In this document: positions 1-9,026 of the stretch, piece by piece
Layout of the letters: the number at the start of each line of letters is the position of its first letter
How positions within the stretch are numbered: the stretch's first letter is position 1
Assembly (NCBI RefSeq): GCF_010894455.1
Contig: NZ_JAAIXY010000004.1
Span: 491,877-555,876, forward strand
Source: Myxococcus eversor
GTDB taxonomy: Bacteria > Myxococcota > Myxococcia > Myxococcales > Myxococcaceae
Reading direction: 5' to 3'
DNA: 64,000 nucleotides
Position numbers and translations under genes: made by a program
Notes under the pieces: model-generated
What the model was told of the DNA's origin: nothing
The model's database searches: none
What the model saw: the letters and a program-made list of their open reading frames with translations, nothing else

Positions 1-153
1 CTCGGGGTGAGCGAAAAGACGCTCTACAACAAGCTCAATCGCTATGCGGCGGAGGCGCGCACCCAGCAAGGCGGGCCCTCGCGCGACAACGGGCCCATGG
101 GCGGACAGGGAAACGATGGCCCGCTGAGCGCCCACAACCTGGTCGCCCGCTGA
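1..153 (+). CDS. C-terminal fragment of a Fis-type HTH protein, probably a sigma-54-dependent response regulator
   Basis: Only the last 50 codons lie in the window and the frame is open from base 1. The visible start LGVSEKTLYNKLNRY is the second helix of a Fis-type helix-turn-helix, the usual C-terminal DNA-binding end of NtrC-like activators. It is followed by a Gly/Gln/Asn-rich tail of about 30 residues ending in a TGA at 151-153. The receiver and AAA+ domains that would prove the family lie outside the window, so the assignment rests on the HTH alone. A GC-rich hairpin follows 17 bases after the stop. Confidence 0.75.
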   Translation, partial: LGVSEKTLYNKLNRYAAEARTQQGGPSRDNGPMGGQGNDGPLSAHNLVAR

Positions 154-170
154 CCTGACGGGTAGGAAAT

Positions 171-209
171 CCCCTCCGGATTCCGCGCTGTTGGAGCGGC
201 TCGGAGGGG
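171..209 (+). terminator. Candidate terminator hairpin after the HTH gene
   Basis: CCCCTCCG at 171-178 is exactly complementary to CGGAGGGG at 202-209. Inside, CCGC (183-186) can pair with GCGG (196-199), giving a nested stem. It starts 17 bases after the stop codon at 153. There is no T-tract, so it would be an imperfect intrinsic terminator. The rest of the 154-442 gap shows no convincing gene. Confidence 0.4.
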
Positions 210-442
210 GCGTCAAGAAGGCCTCGCCAGGAGGTGCCGAGAGGGGCCGACCCTCCGCGAAACCCCGCGTCAATTCTTGACTTTTGACCTCTGGACAAGG
301 GATTCTGTGGTCGACTCCCACCCACAGGGATGGCCCGGCCGTACAGGTCGACGCACCGGGCAGACTCCGACGCCTTCTTCACGGCAAATCAGGAGTGTGC
401 ATCAGAGTGCCGCCGGGGGGGCACAAGGAAGGCCACAACGCA

Positions 443-2410
443 ATGAGCGACGCGCGAGTTCTTCACTTCTTCGGCGGCAAGGGCGGCGTCGGCAAGACGA
501 CGCTCGCGGCGGCGTACGCGTTGCGGTTGTCGGAGGAGGTCCCGAAGGAACGGGTGTTGCTCGTTTCGCTGGATCCGGTGCGCTCCCTGTCGGATCTGCT
601 GAAGAAGAAGCTCACCGCGAAGCCCTCGAAGCTGGTGGCGGGCAAGGGTGAGGGTGGTGTCTGGGCCCTGGAGCTGGAGCCGGCCGCGCTGCTCAAGCCG
701 TTCCTGGCGGACTACCTGCCCGCGCTGAAGAAGGCCGCTGGCAAGGGCACCCACTTCTCCGAGGAGGAGCTGGGCTCGCTGTATCAGCAGGCCGTCCCCG
801 GGCTGGAGGAGCTGGTGGGGCTCTTCCACGTGGTGTCGCTGCTGGAAGGTGAGGATTTCGACCGGGTGGTCGTGGACTGCTCGCCCACGAGCCACACGCT
901 GCGCCTGTTCGACCTGCCGGTGGGGCTGCGCAAGTTCCTGGGCCTGGTGAAGGCGGGCGGAGACAAGCCGGCGGCGTCCACGGGCAAGGGCAAGAAGGCC
1001 GAAGCCGCCGCGGCGGAGCCGACCTACCTGGAAGCGCTGGGGCAGAAGGCGGAGAAGCTGCTGGGGCTGCTGAAGGACCCCGTGCGCACCGCGTTCCACC
1101 TGGTGGCGCTGGCCGAGCCGGTCCCCGAGGCGCAGACGCGAATGCTCTTCACCCAGCTGCGCGAGCGCGGGCTGCCGGTGACGGAGATCGTCGTCAACCA
1201 GGTGGAGGACCGCGAGGGTTGCCCCGCGTGTCAGGGCCGCCGGGGGCTGCAGGCGCCGCACGTGCGCAAGTTCCAGGCGCTGGACAAGGTCGTGCCGGTC
1301 CACCTGCTGGGCCGCCGTGAAGTGGCGCCGCGCGGGCTGGACGGCGTGGGCCTGCTGGCCAAGGCGTGGGCGGGTGGCAAGGAGACGAAGGCGCTGGAGT
1401 TCGCCGCCGCGGAGGGCCCTCCGGCCCTGGTGCGCGCGCCGTCCATGCCGCCCATCGCCGCGCCGCCGCTGCCGCCCACCCGGCTCATCTTCTTCGTGGG
1501 GCAGGGCGGAGTGGGCAAGAGCTCCTGCGCCGCCGCCGCCGCCGTGACGCTGACGGAGAAGGAGGGGCCGGTGCTCCTCATCTCCACGGATCCGGCGCAC
1601 TCGCTGTCGGACGTGCTCCAGAGCCGGCTGACGGACACCGAGACGCAGGTGAAGGGCACCAAGGGCCTGTACGCGCGCGAGCTGGACATGGCGGGTTGGT
1701 TCAACGCCCTGCGCAAACGGCTCAAGGAGAAGGCGGAGAAGGCCTTCGAGGGCGCGCCCAAGGCGGGCAGTGAAGTGCCCGCGGATCTGCTCTACCTGCG
1801 CAACCTCCTGGAGTGCGCGCCCCCGGGCATCGACGAGCTGGCGGCGATGAGCGTGCTCACCGACGCGCTGGTGCAGGAGCGCTTCAAGCGCATCGTCGTG
1901 GACTCGTCGCCGGTGGTGAGCTCCGTGCGCGTCGTCGAGCTGGCGGAGACGGCGAAGACGTGGCTGGGCGCGCTGCACACCGTGCTCAACAAGCACCGGG
2001 CCAAGGGCCTGGGCGAGCTGGCGGACGACATCGCGGGGATGATCAAGCACGCGAAGCGCTTCGAGGAGGCGCTGGCGTCTCCCACCGAGGCGCGCTTCGT
2101 CGTCGTCACGCGCGGCGAGGAACTGGCCGCGTCCCGCACCGAGCGCGTGGTGGAGTACCTGAAGGAGCGCAAGCTCCCGGTGGAGCGCATCCTCGTCAAC
2201 CGCGTGGGCCCCAAGTCCACCTGCGAGAAGTGCGAGAACCGCCGCAAGCTGGAGCTCAACGCGGCGAAGGCCATCGAGAAGAAGCTGGGCCTGCCCGTCA
2301 CCATGGCGCCGGCGCTCGGTCGTCACCCGGCCGGGCTGCGCGAGCTGAAGGCGTTCCGGACGGCGTGGTACGCGCTGTCTCCGCCGGCCGCGAAGATCAA
2401 GGCGGCTTGA
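443..2410 (+). CDS. Fused two-half ArsA/GET3-family ATPase
   Basis: A 655-residue soluble P-loop ATPase built of two ArsA/GET3-like halves. Half 1 has the deviant Walker A GGKGGVGKTT at residues 11-20 and a switch-II-like DCSPTSHTLRLF. Half 2 has GQGGVGKSS at 353-361. Each half carries a CxxC pair (CPAC at 260-263, CEKC at 594-597), which in GET3 binds the zinc that holds the dimer together. A Lys/Ala-rich insert follows the first switch region. The ATG at 443 is chosen because AAGGAAGG lies about 10 bases upstream and the P-loop follows at once; the frame is open upstream but that part looks non-coding. Family members insert tail-anchored proteins or energise arsenite export. No arsB, arsR or membrane receptor gene is adjacent, so the substrate is unknown. 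Confidence 0.88.
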   Translation: MSDARVLHFFGGKGGVGKTTLAAAYALRLSEEVPKERVLLVSLDPVRSLSDLLKKKLTAKPSKLVAGKGEGGVWALELEPAALLKPFLADYLPALKKAAGKGTHFSEEELGSLYQQAVPGLEELVGLFHVVSLLEGEDFDRVVVDCSPTSHTLRLFDLPVGLRKFLGLVKAGGDKPAASTGKGKKAEAAAAEPTYLEALGQKAEKLLGLLKDPVRTAFHLVALAEPVPEAQTRMLFTQLRERGLPVTEIVVNQVEDREGCPACQGRRGLQAPHVRKFQALDKVVPVHLLGRREVAPRGLDGVGLLAKAWAGGKETKALEFAAAEGPPALVRAPSMPPIAAPPLPPTRLIFFVGQGGVGKSSCAAAAAVTLTEKEGPVLLISTDPAHSLSDVLQSRLTDTETQVKGTKGLYARELDMAGWFNALRKRLKEKAEKAFEGAPKAGSEVPADLLYLRNLLECAPPGIDELAAMSVLTDALVQERFKRIVVDSSPVVSSVRVVELAETAKTWLGALHTVLNKHRAKGLGELADDIAGMIKHAKRFEEALASPTEARFVVVTRGEELAASRTERVVEYLKERKLPVERILVNRVGPKSTCEKCENRRKLELNAAKAIEKKLGLPVTMAPALGRHPAGLRELKAFRTAWYALSPPAAKIKAA

Positions 2411-2572
2411 AGCAGCGAGGTGGGGGCCCCGCCATGGTGCTGGTGGCCTCCCACCCGTAAAACGCCCGCCGAGGCCCGTTCCCGTCCGCCCCCGCTGGCA
2501 CCTTGGCCCTCTCGCATGGGCGGGCCAATCACTCATCTCCAGGTGTTGGTGTAGGCGTGCGAGGCCCGTCAT

Positions 2573-2600
2573 CCCGAGTGATGGCTGGTCAGCACTCGGG
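2573..2600. terminator. Hairpin between convergent genes
   Basis: CCCGAGTG (2573-2580) and CACTCGGG (2593-2600) form a perfect 8-bp inverted repeat with a 12-base loop. It lies between the converging ends of the ATPase gene (2410) and the minus-strand TPR gene (2612), so it could serve both. No T-tract is present on either side. Confidence 0.5.
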
Positions 2601-2611
2601 CGCGTGACGTC

Positions 2612-3310
2612 TCAGGCGTCGCACTCCGAGGGCGCATCGGTGAACGTTCCGAGCTTGGGGAAGGTGAGCGCTCCCGCCTCCGTCAGCGTTCCCGTGACGG
2701 GGGCCTCTCCTTTCAGGCGCAGCTCCACCTGTCGGCCTTTCACCGTGTACGTGCCTCCCAGCTCGATTCGCTGGGCCTGGCCGTTCACGTCCACGGCGCG
2801 CGTCTTGAGGACGGCCTTGCCTCGGGTATTGAAGCGCAGCGCCTGGGTGCTCCCGTAGACGCCGACGCCCGGGCCGAACCAGGAGACGTCGCGCAGCAGG
2901 AAGGGCACGTCCGCCTCGCGCTCCGGGACGCGCCCCAGCAGCCGTTGCCAGCCCAGCGTGTCGCGGATGCCGTCGAAATCCGTGTCCTGGCGGGCGCGGA
3001 CGAGCCGCCGCGCGTCCAGCCGCACCGCCTGGGAGAGGTGCTCGACGATGACGTCCCGGTGGGCGCCGTACTCGCACACCTGGCCCTTCTTGCGCAGGAC
3101 GCCCAGCGTGGCGGCGGCGTTGTAGCGGGGCAGGGCGTAGGCCGGGTCCTCCTTGGCGGACGCCTGGAACTTCTCCAGGGCCTCCGGGTAGCGCCCGGCC
3201 TGGTACAGGCGGAAGCCCTCGGTGTTGAGGGCCTTGGCGGAAGGAGGGGGCGCCTGGGGGGCCGGAGAGGTGTTCAGCGCCAGGACGAGCAGCGGCAGGG
3301 CAAGAAACAT
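2612..3310 (-). CDS. Secreted TPR-containing protein of unknown function
   Basis: A 232-residue protein with a hydrophobic N-terminal export signal (MFLALPLLVLALNTSPA) and a Pro-rich spacer. About 1.5 TPR-like helices follow (residues about 28-65, with GFRLYQAGRYPEALEKF typical of a TPR), then a mixed region. The C-terminal half looks beta-rich with repeated T/G turns (GGTYTVKGRQVELRL, GTLTEAGALTFPKLG), resembling the small beta folds of many predicted myxobacterial envelope proteins. It has no lipobox. It is transcribed away from accA; the 102 bases between them would hold both promoters. No enzymatic motif is seen, so no function is proposed. Confidence 0.75.
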   Translation of the reverse strand: MFLALPLLVLALNTSPAPQAPPPSAKALNTEGFRLYQAGRYPEALEKFQASAKEDPAYALPRYNAAATLGVLRKKGQVCEYGAHRDVIVEHLSQAVRLDARRLVRARQDTDFDGIRDTLGWQRLLGRVPEREADVPFLLRDVSWFGPGVGVYGSTQALRFNTRGKAVLKTRAVDVNGQAQRIELGGTYTVKGRQVELRLKGEAPVTGTLTEAGALTFPKLGTFTDAPSECDA

Positions 3311-3412
3311 GGCGCTCCGAATGGGACGGAAGGTGTCCGACAGCGTGACACGGTGCGGTGCGTAACCGCTTGCGCGTTGAAAGGTGCCTTACCCTGGTGC
3401 TAGTTCCGCGCC

Positions 3413-4381
<969 letters not shown>

Positions 4382-4407
4382 GGCACGACTCCAAGGCCCC
4401 CACCACC

Positions 4408-5499
4408 ATGCGACCTCTCGTTCCTTCCCATGTCGAGACGCTCAAGCCGTACGTGCCGGGCAAGCCCATCGAGGAGACCGAGCGCGAGTTCGGCCTGACG
4501 GGTGTCATCAAGCTCGCCTCCAACGAGAACCCGCTGGGGCCCTCCCCGCGCGCGCTGGAGGCCATGCGGCTGGCGGCAACCCAGGTGCATCTGTATCCGG
4601 ATGCCACGTCATTCCATCTGGTGCGCCGGCTGGCCGCGTCCCTGGGCGTGCAGCCGCAAGAGGTGGTGCTGGGCAGCGGCTCCAACGAGCTGATTGAACT
4701 GCTCATCCGCACCTTCACCACGCCGGAGGACGAAATCCTCCTGTGCAAGAACTCCTTCTCCGCGTACCGCATCTCCGCGCAGGCCCACGGGCGGCCCTTC
4801 GTGGAGGTGCCCATGCGCGAGGGCTTCCAGTACGACTTGGAAGCCATGGCGCGCGCGGTGACGTCGCGCACGCGGCTCATCTTCCTGGCCAACCCGGACA
4901 ACCCCACGGGCACCGCGTTCGGCCGGAAGGAGCTGGAGACGTTCCTGGCGGCGGTGCCTCCCGAGGTGCTGATTGCCTACGACGAGGCCTACTTCGAGTT
5001 CGTCGACTGGCCCGACTATGTCAGCGGCGTGGAGCTCTTCCGGCGCTATCCGAACGTCGTGGCGCTGCGCACCTTCAGCAAGATTCACGGGCTGGCGGGC
5101 ATTCGCCTGGGCTACGGCGTGATGGACGCGAAGCTCGCCATGTACCTGCAGCGCACGCGCATGCCGTTCAACCTGACGGTGGTGGCGCAGGCGGCGGGCC
5201 TGGCGGCGCTGGAGGACACCGAGCACGTGAAGCGCACGCGGGAGAACAACCGCGCGGGCCTGCGCTACTTCGAGGCGGAGCTGCCGAAGCTGGGCATCTC
5301 CCTCACGAAGAGCCACGCGAACTTCGTGTTCGCGGACTTCCGCCGCTCCTCCACCGAGCTGTACGAATTGCTCCTGCGCAAGGGCGTCATCGTCCGGCCC
5401 TTCGCGGGCGGGGGCTTCCCCACCTGTCTGCGCATCTCCGTGGGGACGGCGTCGGAGAACGAGCGGTGCGTGAACGCACTGAGAGAGGTGCTCGCGTGA
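4408..5499 (+). CDS. hisC: Histidinol-phosphate aminotransferase
   Basis: A 363-residue fold-type I PLP aminotransferase that converts imidazole acetol phosphate to histidinol phosphate in histidine synthesis. Visible family features are KLASNENPLGPSPRALEA near the N-terminus, NPDNPTGTAF, YDEAYFEFVD, and the PLP-lysine segment RTFSKIHGLAGIRLGYG with Lys225. Arg-binding sequences near the C-terminus (VIVRPFAGGGFPTCLRISVG) are also typical. No other his gene is nearby, so the gene stands apart from the histidine operon. Such isolated hisC copies can also act on aromatic amino acids, which sequence alone cannot settle. It ends in an ATG-free GTGA overlap with cmk. Confidence 0.95.
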   Translation: MRPLVPSHVETLKPYVPGKPIEETEREFGLTGVIKLASNENPLGPSPRALEAMRLAATQVHLYPDATSFHLVRRLAASLGVQPQEVVLGSGSNELIELLIRTFTTPEDEILLCKNSFSAYRISAQAHGRPFVEVPMREGFQYDLEAMARAVTSRTRLIFLANPDNPTGTAFGRKELETFLAAVPPEVLIAYDEAYFEFVDWPDYVSGVELFRRYPNVVALRTFSKIHGLAGIRLGYGVMDAKLAMYLQRTRMPFNLTVVAQAAGLAALEDTEHVKRTRENNRAGLRYFEAELPKLGISLTKSHANFVFADFRRSSTELYELLLRKGVIVRPFAGGGFPTCLRISVGTASENERCVNALREVLA

Positions 5500-6188
5500 G
5501 CGCACGTTGCTTCATCGTCGCCATCGACGGGCCCGCGGGTGCCGGCAAGTCCACGGTGTCCAAGCTGCTGGCGCGTCGGCTCGGTTTCTCCCTCGTGGAC
5601 ACCGGCGCCATCTACCGCTGCGTGGCGCTGATGGCGACGCAGGAGCGCATCCCCTACGACGACGACGCGCGCCTGGGCGAGCTGCTGGAGCGCGTGCGCA
5701 TCCACTTCCAGGTGGTGGGCGAGGAGAACCGCGTCTTCCTCGGCGGAAAGGACGTGTCGGGGGATATTCGCTCGCCCGAGATTTCCATGGCCGCGTCACA
5801 GGTATCCGGACGTCCCGTGGTGCGCGCGGGCCTGCTCCAGCTCCAGCGGCGCCTGGCCCTGGAGTCGAGCAAGGGCTCCATCCTGGAGGGCCGCGACATC
5901 GGCACGGTGGTGTTTCCGGACGCCGACGCGAAGTTCTTCCTGGAGGCCAACCCCGAGGTGCGCGCCCGGCGCCGCTTCGAGGAGCTGTTCCAGAAGGGCG
6001 TGGAGAGCAGCCTCGACGACGTGCTCGCGGACCAGACGAAGCGCGACAAGGATGACTCCGCGCGCGCGGTGGCCCCGCTGAAGGCGGCGGAGGATGCCAT
6101 CCGCGTGGACTCCAGCAGCCTGCCGCTGTCGGAGGTGGTCCACTCCATGGAGTCGGAGATTCTCCGCCGCATGGCGGCGCGCGGGTAG
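5496..6188 (+). CDS. cmk: Cytidylate kinase
   Basis: A 230-residue (d)CMP kinase that phosphorylates CMP and dCMP to the diphosphates. The start is a GTG at 5496 that overlaps the hisC stop by four bases (GTGA). This makes the P-loop GPAGAGKST fall at residues 12-20, as expected. Further family features are the LVDTGAIYRCVAL segment, the GRDIGTVVFPDADAKFFLEA stretch and the DSSSL segment near the end. Length and domain content are ordinary for the family. Stop-start overlap suggests translational coupling with hisC. It faces the minus-strand lytic transglycosylase gene, 32 bases away. Confidence 0.95.
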   Translation: MSARCFIVAIDGPAGAGKSTVSKLLARRLGFSLVDTGAIYRCVALMATQERIPYDDDARLGELLERVRIHFQVVGEENRVFLGGKDVSGDIRSPEISMAASQVSGRPVVRAGLLQLQRRLALESSKGSILEGRDIGTVVFPDADAKFFLEANPEVRARRRFEELFQKGVESSLDDVLADQTKRDKDDSARAVAPLKAAEDAIRVDSSSLPLSEVVHSMESEILRRMAARG

Positions 6189-6220
6189 GGCGCCCAGGCG
6201 CTTGACCCGCTGAGAGCCCG

Positions 6221-8359
6221 TCAGAAGGTGACGCCCTCCTTCGAGGGGGCGGGCACCACCAGCGACAGTCGGGGCTGCGCGCCCTGGGCGTCGTAGAAGG
6301 CGTGGTAGAGGAACAGGTCCGCCACCACCTGCTTGACGTAGCCGCGCGTCTCCCGGAAGGGGATGGACTCCACGAAGAGGTCCAGCGGCAGGTCTCCTCG
6401 CTCCTGGGCCCACTTCGCCGCGGCGCTCGGTCCCGCGTTGTAGGCGGCGGCGGCGAGCACCGGATGAGAGAAGCGCTCCATCAACCGCGACAGGTACCAG
6501 GCGCCGTAGCGGATGTTCCGGTCCGGCGAGAAGAGGTCCGCGGGCGCGGGGTCCGGCTCCGCGAGCTTCCGGGCAATCTCCGTGGCCGTCTTGGGGATGA
6601 TCTGCATCAGCCCTCGCGCGTCCGCCGCGCTCATGACCTCCGGCTTGAAGGCGCTCTCCCTCCGCATGATGGCCCACACGAGGAACGGGTCCACCTTGTG
6701 TGCCGTCGCCGCCTGCTCCACCGCGTTCGAAAAGGCCCGAGGATAGAAGGCCGCGAGCGCATCCGGCTCGCGTGAGCCGAAGGCCCGGCCCCACAGGTGG
6801 CGCGCGGCCACCGTGTGTGCGTGGCCGAACTCGCCCAGGCTCATCAGCGCGTGCGCGAAGGGCAGGGCCTGGTCCGCGGAGCGCAGGCGCGCCACGTGGG
6901 ACTCCACCTCTTCCGCCGCGTCGCGGAACAGTCCTGCGCGAGTCAGCTCCACCGCCAGCCCCAGCTCGGGCGGGCGCGGCAGCTCCAGCGACAATGGGGG
7001 ACGAGGGAAGCTGGCAGGGGCGACCCGTCCCAGCTCCTTGAGCCGCTCCGAGGCCAGCAGTGCATAGAACGACGCCGGCGCCACGGTGATGAGGCGCTCG
7101 TACTCCGGGCCGACCTCCGCCGCGCCCGCGCCGCCCAGCTCGCGGCTGCGCGCCATCCAGTAGCGCGCCTGCGGGGCGAGGCTGCTCTTCGGGAAGGTGG
7201 ACACCAGCGACTCCAGCGACGCGCGCGCCTGCGCGTAGTCCGCCAGTCGCAGGTACGCGAGCGAGCGGAACCACAGGCCTTCGTCCCGCCGCCGCGAGCG
7301 CGCGTAACGCTCCCCATGCGCGGTGAATGCCTTCGCGGCCTCGGCGAAGCGGCCCGCCTGCAAGTCGAGCCAGCCCGCGAAGAAGGCGCCTTCCTCACCC
7401 GCCGACTGCGACGCGTACTTCTTGTCCAGCGCCGCCATCAACAGGCGGGCCTTCTCGTTGTCGTCCGCGCGCAGGGCCCGCCGCGCCACGAGCAGCTCCG
7501 CGTCGGACGCGACACTCGCGGGCCCCTTCTGGGCGAGGACGAGCGCCTGGTTCGCCTCCTCCGCGCGGCCCAGCGCGAACAGCGCCTTGGCTCGCAGCAG
7601 GGACACCTTCGCCGCCTGGTCCTTCGAGAGCTTCTCGCCCTCCAGCGTCGCCAACTCCTCCAGGGCCCGCTGCGACGCGCCGCCGCCGAGGAATCCCTCC
7701 GTGCGCTGAGTGCGCTCCGCGAAGCCCAGCCGCACCGCGGGACGGCGGACCTCGGTGAGCCACTTCACCGCCTCGTCGCCGTACGGATGCGTGGGAAAGC
7801 GCAGCGCCACCGTCATGAGGTCCGCCTGCTGCCCGGCGCGATTGCCCGACTCGCCTCGCGCCTGGGCCCGCTGGAAGAGCAGCTCTGGGACGGGCATGGC
7901 CTTCACCGCCGCCTCCAGCACGACCGCCGCCTGCTTCGCCTTGCCGGCCTTCAGGAGCGACTCACCCAGCCGCGCCCGGGCTCGCGTGACGAGGTCCAGG
8001 GGGGCCCCAGGGGCCTCCAGCACGCGGGAGAAGTCCAGGGCGGCCCCGGCCGCGTCCCCCGCGTAGAAGCGCGCCTGACCCAGGTAGAAGGCGCGGTAGG
8101 GCTCCAGCAGGGCGGGAGCGGGGCCGGCCGCCAGCATGTCGCGCGCCTCGGCCGCCCTCCCGTCGGACAGGGCCAATGTGCCCGCCAGCAGGCCGAGCCT
8201 CCCCGCATCCGGACACTTCGTTTGCACACACGTGGCCCACTCGCGCTCGGCCAGCGAGGTCGCCTCGGTCTGATGAAGTCGCACGGCCTCCAGGGTTGTC
8301 GGGGATTGTCCCAGGGACACCCCCAGCGCCCACCCCGTGACTGTCACCAGCCAGCTCAT
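6221..8359 (-). CDS. Soluble lytic murein transglycosylase (SLT family) with TPR-like superhelix
   Basis: A 712-residue exported protein. The signal peptide is short (MSWLVTVTGWALGVSLGQ). Residues about 25-540 form a long alpha-helical repeat region, rich in Ala/Leu and TPR-like, as in the ring of Slt70. The C-terminal catalytic domain has the goose-type lysozyme pattern: RRESAFKPEVMSAADARGLM with the catalytic Glu near residue 567, then LMQIIPKTA, NIRYGAWYLSRLM and AAYNAGPSAAAKW. It would cleave the MurNAc-GlcNAc bond of peptidoglycan in the periplasm, forming 1,6-anhydro ends. It is a single gene, convergent with cmk. The start ATG at 8357-8359 directly precedes the signal peptide. Confidence 0.93.
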   Translation of the reverse strand: MSWLVTVTGWALGVSLGQSPTTLEAVRLHQTEATSLAEREWATCVQTKCPDAGRLGLLAGTLALSDGRAAEARDMLAAGPAPALLEPYRAFYLGQARFYAGDAAGAALDFSRVLEAPGAPLDLVTRARARLGESLLKAGKAKQAAVVLEAAVKAMPVPELLFQRAQARGESGNRAGQQADLMTVALRFPTHPYGDEAVKWLTEVRRPAVRLGFAERTQRTEGFLGGGASQRALEELATLEGEKLSKDQAAKVSLLRAKALFALGRAEEANQALVLAQKGPASVASDAELLVARRALRADDNEKARLLMAALDKKYASQSAGEEGAFFAGWLDLQAGRFAEAAKAFTAHGERYARSRRRDEGLWFRSLAYLRLADYAQARASLESLVSTFPKSSLAPQARYWMARSRELGGAGAAEVGPEYERLITVAPASFYALLASERLKELGRVAPASFPRPPLSLELPRPPELGLAVELTRAGLFRDAAEEVESHVARLRSADQALPFAHALMSLGEFGHAHTVAARHLWGRAFGSREPDALAAFYPRAFSNAVEQAATAHKVDPFLVWAIMRRESAFKPEVMSAADARGLMQIIPKTATEIARKLAEPDPAPADLFSPDRNIRYGAWYLSRLMERFSHPVLAAAAYNAGPSAAAKWAQERGDLPLDLFVESIPFRETRGYVKQVVADLFLYHAFYDAQGAQPRLSLVVPAPSKEGVTF

Positions 8360-8444
8360 GTGTTCTTCCTTTCACCACGCGGCTTTGCGGCCTGCCAACG
8401 AGACGGCCGCGGCAATCATTCCCCTCTCACGCCAGGGGGGTGGT

Positions 8445-8473
8445 TTGACAGCGGGGCCGACAAGTCCTAAATC
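8445..8473 (+). promoter_or_regulatory. Possible sigma-70-type promoter in the 8360-8714 gap
   Basis: TTGACA at 8445-8450 is a perfect -35 match, followed after 17 bases by TAAATC at 8468-8473, a weak -10 (three of six positions). It reads toward the small Cys4 gene but lies about 240 bases from its start, which would leave a long leader. The remainder of the 8360-8714 gap contains an A-run (8495-8500) and no gene I can support. Confidence 0.25.
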
Positions 8474-8714
8474 CGCGCGCCATCGGGCCAGTCCAAAAAA
8501 CTGTTCTTGACCCGTTGCATTCGCTGAAAGCGTTCAGGCGATTACGTGCTCTTGGGTCATTGCAGCCGGCCCATTGCGTCACCCGGGGTGCATCACTACT
8601 TTGCGCGGCCGTTACACGCTACCCCGGTCCGTCGTCGTCCAGGCGGGACCTGTCGTCCGGTAACACTGCTCGTTCACAGCGCTCGGGGGGGAAACAGCAC
8701 AGAGGGAGGGCTCC

Positions 8715-8948
8715 ATGAAGCCGTGTCCAGCCGATCTGCCGCAAACCATCAATCCCGAGGCCGGGCCGAAGCGTGCCGGCGTCGAGACGCATCGCAATCT
8801 GAATTGCCACCAGTATGACAACTGCCTGGACGAAGCCGTCCGGCGTGGGTGGCAGTCCTTCACATGCATGAAGTGCCCGATGTATCAGCACGCCGCGCCG
8901 CCGCAGATGGGCCTCGAGGCTTACGCCACCCAGCGCCGTCCCGTCTGA
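8715..8948 (+). CDS. Small four-cysteine protein, possible zinc-binding domain
   Basis: A 77-residue hydrophilic protein preceded by a strong AGGGAGGG ribosome site. Apart from Cys4 it has two paired cysteine sites, NLNCHQYDNCLD and SFTCMKCPMY (C-x5-C, then C-x2-C). With an Asn/His-rich first knuckle this looks like a compact treble-clef or zinc-ribbon fold. No signal peptide or membrane segment is present. Codon use agrees with the genome style and the reading frame is clean, so I treat it as real. The function is unknown. It is a single gene facing the CAP-protein gene, with a hairpin between them. Confidence 0.75.
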   Translation: MKPCPADLPQTINPEAGPKRAGVETHRNLNCHQYDNCLDEAVRRGWQSFTCMKCPMYQHAAPPQMGLEAYATQRRPV

Positions 8949-8963
8949 TTCACAGTCGCTTCA

Positions 8964-9008
8964 CCGTGTGAGGGGAGGCCCCGTTCTAGAGAGGGGCGCC
9001 CCACACGG
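8964..9008. terminator. Nested hairpin between convergent genes
   Basis: CCGTGT (8964-8969) pairs with ACACGG (9003-9008), and inside it GCCCC (8978-8982) pairs with GGGGC (8993-8997). It lies between the stop of the small Cys4 gene (8948) and the end of the minus-strand CAP gene (9027), so it may end both transcripts. No T-run follows. Confidence 0.5.
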
Positions 9009-9026
9009 GCAGCACCCGCCGCCTCC

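Noticed and set aside
389..2572. A 727-codon open frame opposite the ArsA-like gene
   Set aside because: The product is Arg/His-rich low complexity, while the sense strand encodes clear P-loops; third-position GC explains it.
8501..8545. Second promoter with TTGACC at 8507
   Set aside because: No acceptable -10 hexamer at 16-18 bases.
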